DNA of 64,000 bases from Pseudomonas kuykendallii (GCF_900106975.1 NZ_FNNU01000004.1:62001-126000); one strand, 5' to 3'. Positions 47,550 through 56,527 are shown, numbered from the stretch's first letter. Translations and numbers: made by a program. The notes: a model not told the origin generated them from the sequence alone.

Positions 47550-49091
47550 ATGACGCTCCCCTCGGCTACAACTCCCGTCGCTCGCTGCAAGATCGCCATC
47601 ATCGGCACTGGGTTTTCCGGCCTTGGCATGGCGATGCGCCTGAAACAACGCGGCGAAGAGGACTTCCTGCTGTTCGAGAAGGACCAAGGCGTCGGCGGGA
47701 CCTGGCGAGTCAACAACTACCCCGGTTGCGCCTGCGACGTGCAATCCCACCTCTACTCGTTTTCCTTCGAGCCGAACCCGAACTGGACGCGGATGTTCGC
47801 CTGCCAGCCGGAAATCAGAAGCTACCTGGAAGCCTGCTGGACGAAGTACGGCCTGCAGGAGAAAACCCGGCTGGGCTGCGAAATCACCCGCCTGAGCTGG
47901 GACGAGCCCGAACAGTGCTGGCGGATCGAAGATCGACATGGCCGGCACTACAGCGCGCAATTCGTCGTTTCCGGCATGGGCGGCTTGTCCACGCCCGCTA
48001 TTCCGACGTTGAACGGGCTGGAGAACTTCGCCGGCGCCCGGTTTCATTCGCAGCAGTGGGACCACGACTACGACCTCGCCGGCAAGCGCGTGGCGGTGAT
48101 CGGCACTGGCGCCTCGGCGATCCAGTTCGTGCCGCAAATCCAGCCGCGGGTCGCGCACCTGGACCTCTACCAACGCACGCCGCCGTGGATCATGCCCAAG
48201 CCGGATCGAACGATCAGCGCGCGCGAGCAAGGGCGTTTCAGACGCTTTCCCTTGCTGCAGAAGGCCTGGCGCGGTGCGCTCTACGGCATGCTGGAAAGCC
48301 GCGTGATCGGCTTCTCCCTCAGCCCTCGGCTGATGAAATTCGCCGCGGAGATCGCCAAGCGACACCTTTACAAGCACGTCCAGGACTCGGCGCTGCGGGC
48401 CACGCTCACGCCGGACTACGTGATGGGCTGCAAGCGCGTGCTCATTTCCAACGACTACTACCCCGCGCTGACCCGGCCCAACGTCGCCGTGATCAGCAGC
48501 GGGATCCGCGAGATTCGCGCCAACAGCATCGTCGATCTGGACGGAAGGGAGCGGCCCGTCGACGCGATCATCTTCGGTACAGGTTTCACGCCCAGCGATC
48601 CGCTGCCGCGCGGGGTGATCTTCGGTCGCGACGGCGTCGACCTGCTCGACACCTGGCCGCTCGGCCCGGAGGCCTACAAGGGCACGCTCACCGCGGGCTT
48701 TCCCAACCTCTTCTTCCTGATGGGCCCCAACACCGGGCTCGGCCACAACTCGATGGTCTACATGATCGAATCGCAGATCAGCTACGTGCTCGGCGCGCTG
48801 GAACACCTGCAACGAGGCGATCTATCGAGCCTGGAGGTCAAGGCCGAGGCACAGCGCCAATTCAACGGAACGTTGCAGAGCAACCTTGGCAATACGGTAT
48901 GGAATGCCGGCGGTTGCAAGAGCTGGTATCTGCACCCCATCAGCGGTCGCAATTGCACGGTGTGGCCCGGGTTCACCTGGCGTTTCCGCCAACTGACCAG
49001 GCACTTCGACGCCGACGCCTACCACTTCGCGAAACTGCAGCCAGCCCTCGCGCCTCGGCCTGCCATTCAACCGCAGGAGGTTGAAGCATGA
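47550..49091 (+). CDS. Flavin-containing (Baeyer-Villiger type) monooxygenase
   Basis: A 513-residue FAD/NADPH monooxygenase. The first Rossmann motif is IIGTGFSGLGMA (residues 18-29), the fingerprint FAGARFHSQQWD (160-171) fits the Baeyer-Villiger FxGxxxHxxxWD pattern, and the second is VIGTGASAIQFVPQI. Such enzymes insert oxygen next to a ketone or oxidise N/S atoms; substrate unknown. AAGAGG precedes the ATG. It overlaps the SDR gene by four bases. Confidence 0.9.
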   Translation: MTLPSATTPVARCKIAIIGTGFSGLGMAMRLKQRGEEDFLLFEKDQGVGGTWRVNNYPGCACDVQSHLYSFSFEPNPNWTRMFACQPEIRSYLEACWTKYGLQEKTRLGCEITRLSWDEPEQCWRIEDRHGRHYSAQFVVSGMGGLSTPAIPTLNGLENFAGARFHSQQWDHDYDLAGKRVAVIGTGASAIQFVPQIQPRVAHLDLYQRTPPWIMPKPDRTISAREQGRFRRFPLLQKAWRGALYGMLESRVIGFSLSPRLMKFAAEIAKRHLYKHVQDSALRATLTPDYVMGCKRVLISNDYYPALTRPNVAVISSGIREIRANSIVDLDGRERPVDAIIFGTGFTPSDPLPRGVIFGRDGVDLLDTWPLGPEAYKGTLTAGFPNLFFLMGPNTGLGHNSMVYMIESQISYVLGALEHLQRGDLSSLEVKAEAQRQFNGTLQSNLGNTVWNAGGCKSWYLHPISGRNCTVWPGFTWRFRQLTRHFDADAYHFAKLQPALAPRPAIQPQEVEA

Positions 49092-49969
49092 AGACGTTCG
49101 CCAACAAGGTCGCCGCCATCACCGGCGCCGGTTCCGGCATCGGCCAAGCGCTGGCCCTGGACCTCGCGCGTCGCGGTTGTCACCTGGCACTCAGCGACGT
49201 GAACGAGGACTCATTGCGACATACCGCCGAACAGGCCCGCACGCGTGGTGTGCAGGTAAGCGAATCCCGCGTGGACGTCAGCGATGCCGTCGCCATGCAG
49301 TGCTGGGCAGACCGGGTGGCGGCCGAGCACGGCAGGATCAACCTCATCTTCAACAACGCCGGGGTCGCCCACGGCGGCACGGTCGAGGGCAGCGAACTGT
49401 CCGACTACGAATGGATCATGGGCATCAACTTCTGGGGAGTGGTGCACGGCAGCAAGGCGTTCCTGCCTCACCTGCGCGCTTCCGGGGACGGACATGTGAT
49501 CAACGTCTCCAGCGTCTTCGGTCTCTTCGCCCAGCCAGGCATGAGCGCCTACAACGCCAGCAAGTACGCGGTGCGCGGCTTCACCGAATCCCTGCGCCAG
49601 GAGCTGGACCTCGCAGCCTGCGGGGTATCCGCCAGTTGCGTGCACCCCGGCGGGATACGCACCAACATCGCGAAAACCGCGCGGATGAATGACAGCCTGG
49701 CGGCGATCACCGGCCAGGACAGCGAGAAGGCGCGCCAGCAGTTCCATGACCAGTTGCTGCGAACCGCACCCGAGCGGGCAGCCGCGGTGATCCTCGACGG
49801 CGTACTGCGCAATCGCCGGCGAATTCTCATCGGTTCGGATGCCCGCGCTGCGGATTGGATGCAGCGGCTGCTGCCGGCGCTCTATCAGCGGCTGGTCACG
49901 GCGGCGACGCGCCTCGGTGCGCGCAGGTCGAGCAGGACGGGCGACAAGATCGGCGGCGTCACGGACTGA
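49088..49969 (+). CDS. Short-chain dehydrogenase/reductase
   Basis: A 293-residue classical SDR. ITGAGSGIGQALALDLARRG binds NAD(P); NNAG occurs as FNNAGVAHGG, the catalytic Ser is in VINVSSVFGLF and Tyr-Lys in AYNASKYAVRG. It probably interconverts an alcohol and ketone linked to the adjacent monooxygenase reaction. Translationally coupled to it (ATGA). Confidence 0.9.
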   Translation: MKTFANKVAAITGAGSGIGQALALDLARRGCHLALSDVNEDSLRHTAEQARTRGVQVSESRVDVSDAVAMQCWADRVAAEHGRINLIFNNAGVAHGGTVEGSELSDYEWIMGINFWGVVHGSKAFLPHLRASGDGHVINVSSVFGLFAQPGMSAYNASKYAVRGFTESLRQELDLAACGVSASCVHPGGIRTNIAKTARMNDSLAAITGQDSEKARQQFHDQLLRTAPERAAAVILDGVLRNRRRILIGSDARAADWMQRLLPALYQRLVTAATRLGARRSSRTGDKIGGVTD

Positions 49970-49977
49970 TCGTTCGC

Positions 49978-50601
49978 TCAGAGCGGCGCGGCGATCCAGA
50001 ACAGCGGACGCTCCAGCAACGGCACGCTGGTCTTGTGCTCGCTCTCGAAGACCTGCCGTACGCCCGCGCATTCGTGCACGAAGGCATAGGCGGCCAGACG
50101 ATGGCTGCCGTCCACCAGGTAGGCGTTGCGCTGATCGCCGACCACAACCGGCGGCTCGGAAAAGTCGCCCGTCGAAAGCAGGCAGCGGACCTCGCGCCAG
50201 AAGCGTTGGCGGCTGTCCTCGCCAATGAAGCGACTGAGGAAGGTCTCCTCGTTTCCGGCGTGGGTCCTCACCAGATCGAGCAGGCCGTTGACGGTTTCCT
50301 CGGAGAACACGAAAGCCGATGGCCGCAGCGCCTCGCTCCGCCATTGGATACGGTTCCACTGCGCCACTGGCGCATTGAACACCCCTTCCAGCCGGGCAAC
50401 CACCGTGGCCATTTCACTGCCCGGTAACGGAGGCCAGCTGTTATCGCCGGCGGCGAAGGGAATACAGGCGGAAATCACCGGCGCGGGGAAATTCGGCAAC
50501 TCGGCCTGAACCGTCGCCGCAAGTCTGTCGCGGATCATCGTCGAGTCGTTCGGCACGAATGCCGTCCGATCCTGGGAGTGCGGGCTGGCGCTGAACATCA
50601 T
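49978..50601 (-). CDS. Orphan protein with ParB/Srx-like motif
   Basis: A 207-residue protein I do not recognise. The only motif-like part is VVVGDQRNAYLVDGSHRLAAYAFVHE (residues about 150-175), which resembles the ParB/sulfiredoxin-type DGxHRLxA nucleotide-binding loop. The N-terminal half (FNAPVAQWNRIQWRSEALRPSAFVFSEE) has no known match to me. No signal or membrane helix. Two ATGs in tandem begin the frame. It stands alone, opposite in direction to the SDR gene. Confidence 0.7.
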   Translation of the reverse strand: MMFSASPHSQDRTAFVPNDSTMIRDRLAATVQAELPNFPAPVISACIPFAAGDNSWPPLPGSEMATVVARLEGVFNAPVAQWNRIQWRSEALRPSAFVFSEETVNGLLDLVRTHAGNEETFLSRFIGEDSRQRFWREVRCLLSTGDFSEPPVVVGDQRNAYLVDGSHRLAAYAFVHECAGVRQVFESEHKTSVPLLERPLFWIAAPL

Positions 50602-50765
50602 GGCTATCCGGATCGCTGGAATTGCATGACATCAGCAAGCGCCGGGCCAGCTTACAAAATCCGAGGGCCTCTTAAGAAACAATGACTTGTGTGAGCCTGC
50701 CGGCATTGTCGAGTTTCAAACTGCATGAATGCCCCAGGGCCGGGTTGCAATTTGCCCGCCTGCCA

Positions 50766-51914
50766 CTACAGCCCCATCTGCTTGGCGATGATCTCGTTCA
50801 TGATCTCCCGCGAGCCGCCGCCAATCGAAAGGACCCGCACGTCCCGGTACAACCGCTCCACCAGGCTTTCGCGCATGTAACCCATGCCGCCCAGAATCTG
50901 CACCGCGTCATGGGTGATGCGCTCGGCGGCGTCGGTGGCGATGTTCTTGGCCATGGAGATTTCCTTGATCACCGACTTGCCTGCGGCCATCTTCGCCGCC
51001 TGCCGGTAGGTGAACTCGCGCGAGCCCTCCAGCTGCGTGGCCATTTCCGCGAGGCGGTGCTTGAGTACCTGGAACTTGCCAATCGGCTTGCCGAAGGCAC
51101 TGCGCTCGCGCGCCCAGCTCATCGCCACCTCCAGGGCCATCTGCGACGTCATGTTGGCCATGATCGCCAACGCCAGTCGCTCCGACTGGAAGTTCGCCAT
51201 GATGCAGGCGAAGCCGGCATTTTCCACGCCGATGAGGTTTTCCCGGGGCACCAGGCAATCCTCGAAGAACAACTCGGCGGTATCCGATGCCCACCAGCCC
51301 ATCTTCTTCAGCGGCTGCCCGACCCGGAATCCGGGTGTGCCCTTCTCGATCAGCAGCAGGCTTATCCCGCCAAATCCCACGTCGCCGGTGCGCACCGCCA
51401 CGGTGTAATAGTCCGCGCGCGCGCCACTGGTGATGAAGGTCTTGCTGCCGCTGACCCGATAGAAATCGCCCTCGCGCACCGCGCGAGTCTTCAGATTGGC
51501 CACGTCGGAGCCGCCAGAAGGCTCGGTGACAGCCAGGGCGATGACCTTTACTCCCGCCAGGACGGCCGGAACCACGCGCTCGCGCAGCGCCGGAAGCGCC
51601 CAGCGCAGTACCGGCGGCAAGCCGATGTCGAGCGAGCCCAGACCGGCCACCAGGCCGCCAGAGCCGCACCGCATCAGCTCCTCGCTGGCGGCGACCTTGG
51701 CGAACAGGTCGCCTTCATGGCTACCGCCGAATGCCTCTGGATACCCGATGCCGAGGATTCCCGCCGCACCCGCCTGGCGATAAAGCGCCAGGGGAAAGCT
51801 GCCCTGCTCTTCCCAGACGTCGACCTGAGGGAGGATTTCCCTCTCGACGAAGCGCCGCACCGAATCGCGCACCAGTTGGTGGGAGGGCTCGAAGTATTCC
51901 TGGCACGCAGACAT
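50766..51914 (-). CDS. Acyl-CoA dehydrogenase
   Basis: A 382-residue FAD enzyme that dehydrogenates an acyl-CoA. The family signature VIALAVTEPSGGSDVANLKTRA, the FAD-binding VSGSKTFITSGARAD, the QILGGMGYMRE block and the final SIGGGSREIMNEIIAKQMGL are intact. The catalytic glutamate position near the C-terminus is consistent with long- or branched-chain members but I cannot fix the substrate. It could work with the nearby monooxygenase-SDR cassette, though no overlap links them. Confidence 0.9.
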   Translation of the reverse strand: MSACQEYFEPSHQLVRDSVRRFVEREILPQVDVWEEQGSFPLALYRQAGAAGILGIGYPEAFGGSHEGDLFAKVAASEELMRCGSGGLVAGLGSLDIGLPPVLRWALPALRERVVPAVLAGVKVIALAVTEPSGGSDVANLKTRAVREGDFYRVSGSKTFITSGARADYYTVAVRTGDVGFGGISLLLIEKGTPGFRVGQPLKKMGWWASDTAELFFEDCLVPRENLIGVENAGFACIMANFQSERLALAIMANMTSQMALEVAMSWARERSAFGKPIGKFQVLKHRLAEMATQLEGSREFTYRQAAKMAAGKSVIKEISMAKNIATDAAERITHDAVQILGGMGYMRESLVERLYRDVRVLSIGGGSREIMNEIIAKQMGL

Positions 51915-52007
51915 GGCATCGCTCCGATAGGGTCAGCGACGACCTTACCTAGCGCTTGCTTGGTTTTCAATCAGCCAGTTGTGCCACGCGCGATGGCATT
52001 TGCGCCG

Positions 52008-52928
52008 TCAGCGAGAAACCCGCGAGCGGAACAGAGCCTGGTGCTCGCGGCACTGGGCGGCGCCGAGAAGGAATACGCCGTGGCCGCCCCGGGCGAACTC
52101 CAGCCAAGTGAAACGCACTTCCGGATACAGCGCCTCGACATGCACCTGACTGTTGCCGACCTCGACGATCAGCAGACCGCGCTCGGTCAGATGATCCGCC
52201 GCCTCGGCGAGCATTCGCCGCACCAGATCCAGGCCGTCATCACCGCAGGCGAGCCCCATCGCCGGCTCGTGGTGGTACTCGGCGGGCATGTCGGCGAAAT
52301 CCTCGGCATCGACATAGGGCGGATTGGAGACGATCAGGTCGAAACGCTGGCCCGGCAGGCCGTCGAAACCATCGCCCTGGACCGTATGCACGCGCGCCTC
52401 GAGGTCATGCCGCTCGATGTTCTGGTTGGCGACTTCCAGGGCATCGAAGGACAGGTCCGCCAGCAGCACTTCTGCCTCCGGAAAGGCATAGGCGCAGGCG
52501 ATGCCGATGCAACCGGAACCGGTACAGAGGTCGAGGATGCGTTTCGGCTCATCCGCCAGCCAGGGCGTGAAGTGCCCGTCGATCAGTTCGGCGATGGGCG
52601 AGCGCGGCACCAGAACACGTTCGTCGACCAGGAACGGCAGCCCGCAGAACCACGCCTCGCCAAGCAGGTAGGCGGTCGGTACGCGCTCCTCGATGCGCCG
52701 CCGCAGCAATTCCTGCAGGGCGTCGCGCTCGTCATCCTCCAGCCGGCAATCGAGGTAGCTGTCGGCGATTTCGTAGGGCAGGTGCAATGCACCGAGGACC
52801 AGTTCGCGCGCCTCGTCCCAGGCGTTGTCGGTGCCATGGCCGAAGAACAGCTCCTCGGCATGGAAACGGCTGACGGCCCAGCGAATATGATCGCGCAGGC
52901 TGCGCAGGCGGGAAGACGAAGCGGTCAC
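52008..52928 (-). CDS. prmB: Ribosomal protein L3 glutamine methyltransferase
   Basis: A 306-residue HemK-family methyltransferase modifying L3 with SAM. I start at GTG 52928 because GGAG lies seven bases before it; the longer frame begins with an unsupported [17 protein letters not shown] is a PrmB hallmark; [18 protein letters not shown] is the SAM motif and [15 protein letters not shown] the catalytic NPPY. Complete. Confidence 0.94.
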   Translation of the reverse strand: MTASSSRLRSLRDHIRWAVSRFHAEELFFGHGTDNAWDEARELVLGALHLPYEIADSYLDCRLEDDERDALQELLRRRIEERVPTAYLLGEAWFCGLPFLVDERVLVPRSPIAELIDGHFTPWLADEPKRILDLCTGSGCIGIACAYAFPEAEVLLADLSFDALEVANQNIERHDLEARVHTVQGDGFDGLPGQRFDLIVSNPPYVDAEDFADMPAEYHHEPAMGLACGDDGLDLVRRMLAEAADHLTERGLLIVEVGNSQVHVEALYPEVRFTWLEFARGGHGVFLLGAAQCREHQALFRSRVSR

Positions 52929-53095
52929 GGCGGTGCTCCAAGGCAAAAAAGCGCAAGTTTAGCCCAAGGCCAGCGCTGAAACACCGCACGGGAAAGCCCT
53001 GAAATGGCGCGGACCGGGTGCCGGGGTTTTAACGATTCACTTCCGCGGGCCGGCAGGTGACAATTGGCAGCTGTTGCATTAAGAGGATTCCCGCC

Positions 53096-53689
53096 ATGTC
53101 CATGCCGCAAACCCTGTTCCAGCTCAGCGGCCGTGGTTATGCACCGGCCACCCTGAGTAACGCCACGCTGTTGATTATCGATGCGCAGGAAGAGTATCGC
53201 AGCGGTGCGATGGTCCTGCCCGGCCTGCAACCGGCGGTCGAGGAGATCGCCAGCCTGCTCGCCGCCGCGCGCCAGCTCGGTCGTCCGGTCGTCCACGTGC
53301 GCCACCTGGGCATTCCCGGCGGCCTGTTCGACCCGCAGGGGCCGCGCGGCGACTTCCTGCCCGGGCTGGCCCCGCAGGCCGGTGAAACCGTGGTCGAAAA
53401 ACGCCTGCCGAACGCATTCGCCGGCACCGACCTGCATGACCGCCTGCTCGCCATCGGTCATCTGGATCTGATCGTCTGCGGGTTCATGACCCATTCCAGC
53501 GTCAGCACCACGGTGCGTGCCGCCAAGGATTACGGTTACCGCTGCACCCTGGTGGACGCCGCCTGCGCTACCCGCGACGTGCCCATGGGCGCGTCCTGCC
53601 TCTCCGCCGCCGACCTGCACAAGGTCGAAGTCGCCGCCCTCGCCGACAACTTCGCCACCGTGGTTGCCGACGCCAAGGCCCTGGTCTGA
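53096..53689 (+). CDS. Isochorismatase-fold hydrolase lacking the catalytic cysteine
   Basis: A 197-residue isochorismatase-like protein starting MSMPQTLFQLSGRGYAP, with AAGAGG upstream. The Asp (LIIDAQEEY, Asp29) and Lys (VEKRLPNAF, Lys102) of the usual triad are present. The nucleophile region reads CGFMTHSSVSTTVRAA, so Ser125 replaces cysteine of the common MTHxCV motif. It may be an isochorismatase-like rather than amidase-type enzyme, or act with serine. Substrate unknown. Confidence 0.83.
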   Translation: MSMPQTLFQLSGRGYAPATLSNATLLIIDAQEEYRSGAMVLPGLQPAVEEIASLLAAARQLGRPVVHVRHLGIPGGLFDPQGPRGDFLPGLAPQAGETVVEKRLPNAFAGTDLHDRLLAIGHLDLIVCGFMTHSSVSTTVRAAKDYGYRCTLVDAACATRDVPMGASCLSAADLHKVEVAALADNFATVVADAKALV

Positions 53690-53770
53690 ATCGGACGCGC
53701 TGCGGCGCGCCGAGGAACCCGACCGCCCCTGGCGAGTCATAGGCCGATATTCGAAAGGAAAGGGTTCTGA

Positions 53771-54088
53771 ATGAAGTTAACCGATAGCTACGCCCGCACT
53801 CTGCGGCCACGCAAGCCCAGCCGCTGGCTGTGGCGCTTCGCGGCCTTGCTCGCGTTGCTGTTCGGCATCGTCGGCCTGCTGATGGGGTTCACCGGCGCGG
53901 CCACCCTGCTCGGCCATCCCTTGGTACTGGGCGAATTCAACGACACCGCGAGCGAAGCCGGCGTGCTGCTCGGCGGCGGTCTTTTTCTCCTGTTGCTGGC
54001 GATCCTGCTCTGGCGCAAGTGCCGGCGCAGCCTGCAGGCCGGCAACGACCTGAGTATCGCTCCGCATCTCCTGAAGAAGCGCGGCTGA
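53771..54088 (+). CDS. Small two-helix membrane protein
   Basis: A 105-residue protein with two clear transmembrane helices (about 22-48, FAALLALLFGIVGLLMGFTGAATLL, and 64-82, AGVLLGGGLFLLLLAILLW) and a basic C-terminus. GGAAAGGG precedes the ATG. I do not recognise a family. It lies between the isochorismatase-like gene and smr, 152 bp before the latter. Confidence 0.72.
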   Translation: MKLTDSYARTLRPRKPSRWLWRFAALLALLFGIVGLLMGFTGAATLLGHPLVLGEFNDTASEAGVLLGGGLFLLLLAILLWRKCRRSLQAGNDLSIAPHLLKKRG

Positions 54089-54152
54089 CGTCGGTCACGC
54101 CAGGCGTGAGATCGCGGCGCCTTCCGATCTCCGCAAGCGTTCCAACCCTGGC

Positions 54153-54176
54153 GCCCGTTCGCCCGTTCGCCCGTTC
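54153..54176 (+). repeat. Three tandem GCCCGTTC octamers
   Basis: GCCCGTTC occurs three times in direct succession, then continues as GCCCGCGC. Located in the gap before the Smr gene. Confidence 0.9.
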
Positions 54177-54240
54177 GCCCGCGCGATGAGCGACTGGGCG
54201 AAGGGCCGCTGATAGACTGCGCCGTCCCGAGGAGGACGAC

Positions 54241-54798
54241 ATGCAAGACGACGAAATCGACCTGTTCGCCGCGCAGATGCGCGGCGTCAGGCGCATCCAG
54301 GTGGACATCGCCGATACCGGCAAACCGCGGGCCGATCGCCTGCAGGTGGCCAGCCGGCGGCACAACGCGATCCAGCCCAACGACCGGGTCAAGGTGGACG
54401 GGCTGTCCGACCAGTTCGTCATCGATGTGGGCGCCGAGGACGAACTGTACTGGGCGCGCGACGGCGTCCAGGAAAGCCAGATGCGCAAGCTCAAGGCCGG
54501 ACAGATCGAGTTCGAGGGCAGCCTGGACCTGCACGGCATGCGCGTGGAACAGGCACGGGAAATCCTTTGGGAATTCCTCGCCGAAGCCGCCAAGCACGAA
54601 GTGCGCTGCGCCCGCGTCACCCACGGCAAGGCGGCGCGCGTCGACGGCAAGCGGCCGATGATCAAGAGCCACGTCAACACCTGGCTGCGCCAGCATCCAC
54701 AGGTGCTCGGCTTCGCCTCGTGCACGCCGCGGCATGGCGGAACGGGCGCGATCTACCTGCTGCTCAAGCGCACGATGATGGAAGGCCGCGACGAGTGA
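54241..54798 (+). CDS. Smr/MutS2 C-terminal domain protein
   Basis: A 185-residue protein whose C-terminal half is an Smr domain: SLDLHGMRVEQAREILWEFL (LDLHG), ARVTHGKAARV and a final HGGTGAIYLLLKR. Smr proteins nick or bind DNA or RNA; recent work links them to ribosome-associated mRNA cleavage. The N-terminal half is charged and less conserved. Standalone form as common in gammaproteobacteria (YdaL-like). Confidence 0.88.
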   Translation: MQDDEIDLFAAQMRGVRRIQVDIADTGKPRADRLQVASRRHNAIQPNDRVKVDGLSDQFVIDVGAEDELYWARDGVQESQMRKLKAGQIEFEGSLDLHGMRVEQAREILWEFLAEAAKHEVRCARVTHGKAARVDGKRPMIKSHVNTWLRQHPQVLGFASCTPRHGGTGAIYLLLKRTMMEGRDE

Positions 54799-54823
54799 GG
54801 TCGCCGCGGCGGCGCTCACCCAC

Positions 54824-54852
54824 GAAAAAGGCCGCATCGCGGCCCTTTTTCT
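54824..54852. terminator. Bidirectional intrinsic terminator
   Basis: AAAAAGGCCGC / GCGGCCCTTTTT with a three-base loop and one bulge, between convergent smr-like gene and the Anbu gene. Confidence 0.75.
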
Positions 54853-54853
54853 T

Positions 54854-55582
54854 TCACTTGCGGTAGTCGTCCGGGGTCTCCGGCAACTGCCCGAGCAACT
54901 CGCGCAGGCCCTCGCCCCACTGTCCGCGCACGCCCTCGAAATAGGCGTCGCCCTCCTCCACGCGATAACCCTTCGGCACTTCCAGGCTGTCCGCCCGGTA
55001 TACCAGCAGGTCCAGCGGCATGCCCACCGAGAGGTTGCTGCGGATGGTCGAGTCGAAGGAGATCAGCGCGCAGCGCAGGGCTTCGTCGAGCGGTGAGTGG
55101 AACGTCAGCGCGCGGTCGAGGATCGGCTTGCCGTACTTGCTCTCACCGATCTGGAAATACGGGGTATCCGGCGTTGCGGCAATGAAATTGCCCTGCGGAT
55201 AGAGGTTGAACAGGCCCGGCTCCTGGCCTTTGATCTGCCCGCCGAGAAGGAACGAACAGCTCATGTCGACGCCGCCATCCTGGCGCGAATCGTGTTCGCT
55301 CATCTCGCGAATCGTCTGGCCGACCAGCCGCGCGGCGTCGAACAGCGTCGTCACGTTGTACAGGTGCGGGCAATCGCCATTGAGCCGCTGGCGCAGCAGG
55401 TTGACCACCGATTGCGAGGTTGCCAGGTTGCCGGCGGTCTGCAGCACGATCAATCGCTCGCCCGGCACGCCGAACACGTAGAGCTTGCGGAAGGTGGCTA
55501 TGTGGTCGACGCCGGCATTGGTGCGCGAGTCGGAGACGAAAACCAGGCCATCGGCGAGGTTCATGGCGACGCAGTAAGTCAT
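54854..55582 (-). CDS. Anbu-type proteasome-related peptidase
   Basis: A 242-residue NTN-hydrolase of the Anbu family (COG3484), the ancestral bacterial proteasome-like subunit. ATG 55582 was chosen (MTYCVAMNLADGLVFVSDSRTNAGVD) because removal of Met exposes Thr2 as the expected nucleophile; a 16-residue upstream extension would block it. Conserved GKPILDRALTFHSPLDEALRCALISFDST follows. Last gene of the four-gene unit with ATP-grasp, alpha-E and transglutaminase proteins, with a hairpin in the gap before it. Confidence 0.9.
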   Translation of the reverse strand: MTYCVAMNLADGLVFVSDSRTNAGVDHIATFRKLYVFGVPGERLIVLQTAGNLATSQSVVNLLRQRLNGDCPHLYNVTTLFDAARLVGQTIREMSEHDSRQDGGVDMSCSFLLGGQIKGQEPGLFNLYPQGNFIAATPDTPYFQIGESKYGKPILDRALTFHSPLDEALRCALISFDSTIRSNLSVGMPLDLLVYRADSLEVPKGYRVEEGDAYFEGVRGQWGEGLRELLGQLPETPDDYRK

Positions 55583-55610
55583 GAATGAGTGATCTCGAGT
55601 TGATTGAGCG

Positions 55611-55641
55611 CCAGGTTGTCGGTTTTGCACCGACAGCCTGG
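55611..55641 (-). promoter_or_regulatory. Hairpin before the Anbu gene
   Basis: Twelve-base stem (plus strand CCAGGTTGTCGG / CCGACAGCCTGG, one G-U) with a seven-base loop, 30 bases before the Anbu ATG. It has no T-run on the minus strand; a processing or translation-control element is possible. Confidence 0.45.
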
Positions 55642-55699
55642 AGCACTCATTTTACAACTTGAGCAGCGCGCATCGTCGCCGATTGCGCGCGGCGGGCCC

Positions 55700-56527
55700 T
55701 CACTGCTGGGTCTGACCCTGCGACTGCCCCTGGGATTGCGATTGCGACAGGGTCGGCGACACCAGCACCTTGGCGTGCATCTGCTCGACGCCGCCGCCAC
55801 GGCGCATGCCGCGAACCGGGCAGGCATCGAGGTAATCCAGCCCTACGGCGAGTTTCAGGTGGCGCTCCGGGCGCGACAGGCCGTTGGTCACGTCGAAGCT
55901 GTACCAGGCGTCGCTCAGCCAGGCTTCCGCCCAGGCGTGACTGGCCAGGTGGCCGGCGTCCTCGGTGTAGATATAGCCGGAGACGTAGCGCGCCGGGATG
56001 CCCAGGCTGCGCGCGCAGGCGAGGAACGCGTGGGTGTGGTCCTGGCAGACGCCGCTCTTGCCGGCAAAGGCTTCGGCGGCGCTGCTGTCGACCTTGGTGG
56101 AGCCGGGGGTGTAGACGATCCGTTCGCTCAGTGCATTCATCAGGCGGATCAGTGCATCGCGATCGCGGTGGCTATTGCACTGCTGGTGGGCGAACTCGCG
56201 CAGCGCCTCGTCCGGCTGGGTCAGTCGGGTGAAGCGCAGGTACGGATACGCCGACTGGTCGTCGTGCTCGGCTTCGCAGTGCTCGTCGATGTCGACTTCG
56301 CCGCTGGCGCTGATGATCAGGTCATCGTGCGGTTCGTCCATGGTCAGCACGTGAAGGATGTTGCCGAAGGGGTCGAGCTGCGCGCGCACCGGGCGCGGCA
56401 GGTTGAGCTGCCAGTTGAGTACGTGCTGGCGCTCGCTGTCGTGGGGCGTCAGGCGCAGGTACTGGATGCTGGTGCGCACCTGATCATCGTAGTGATAGGT
56501 GGTGTCGTGGCTGATGGACAATCTCAT
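55700..56527 (-). CDS. Transglutaminase-like cysteine peptidase family protein
   Basis: A 275-residue protein starting MRLSISHDTTYHYDD with GGAGGCGGC before it. N-terminal beta domain (Bact_transglu_N), then the transglutaminase core with Cys161 (KSGVCQDHTHAFLACARSLGIPARYVSGY), His197 (ASHAWAEAWL) and Asp212 (FDVTNG). The tail is a Gln/Ser repeat (SQSQSQGQSQGQTQQ). Its start overlaps the alpha-E stop (ATGA). In this neighbourhood it is thought to process the peptide product made by the ATP-grasp partner; that is inference. Confidence 0.9.
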   Translation of the reverse strand: MRLSISHDTTYHYDDQVRTSIQYLRLTPHDSERQHVLNWQLNLPRPVRAQLDPFGNILHVLTMDEPHDDLIISASGEVDIDEHCEAEHDDQSAYPYLRFTRLTQPDEALREFAHQQCNSHRDRDALIRLMNALSERIVYTPGSTKVDSSAAEAFAGKSGVCQDHTHAFLACARSLGIPARYVSGYIYTEDAGHLASHAWAEAWLSDAWYSFDVTNGLSRPERHLKLAVGLDYLDACPVRGMRRGGGVEQMHAKVLVSPTLSQSQSQGQSQGQTQQ

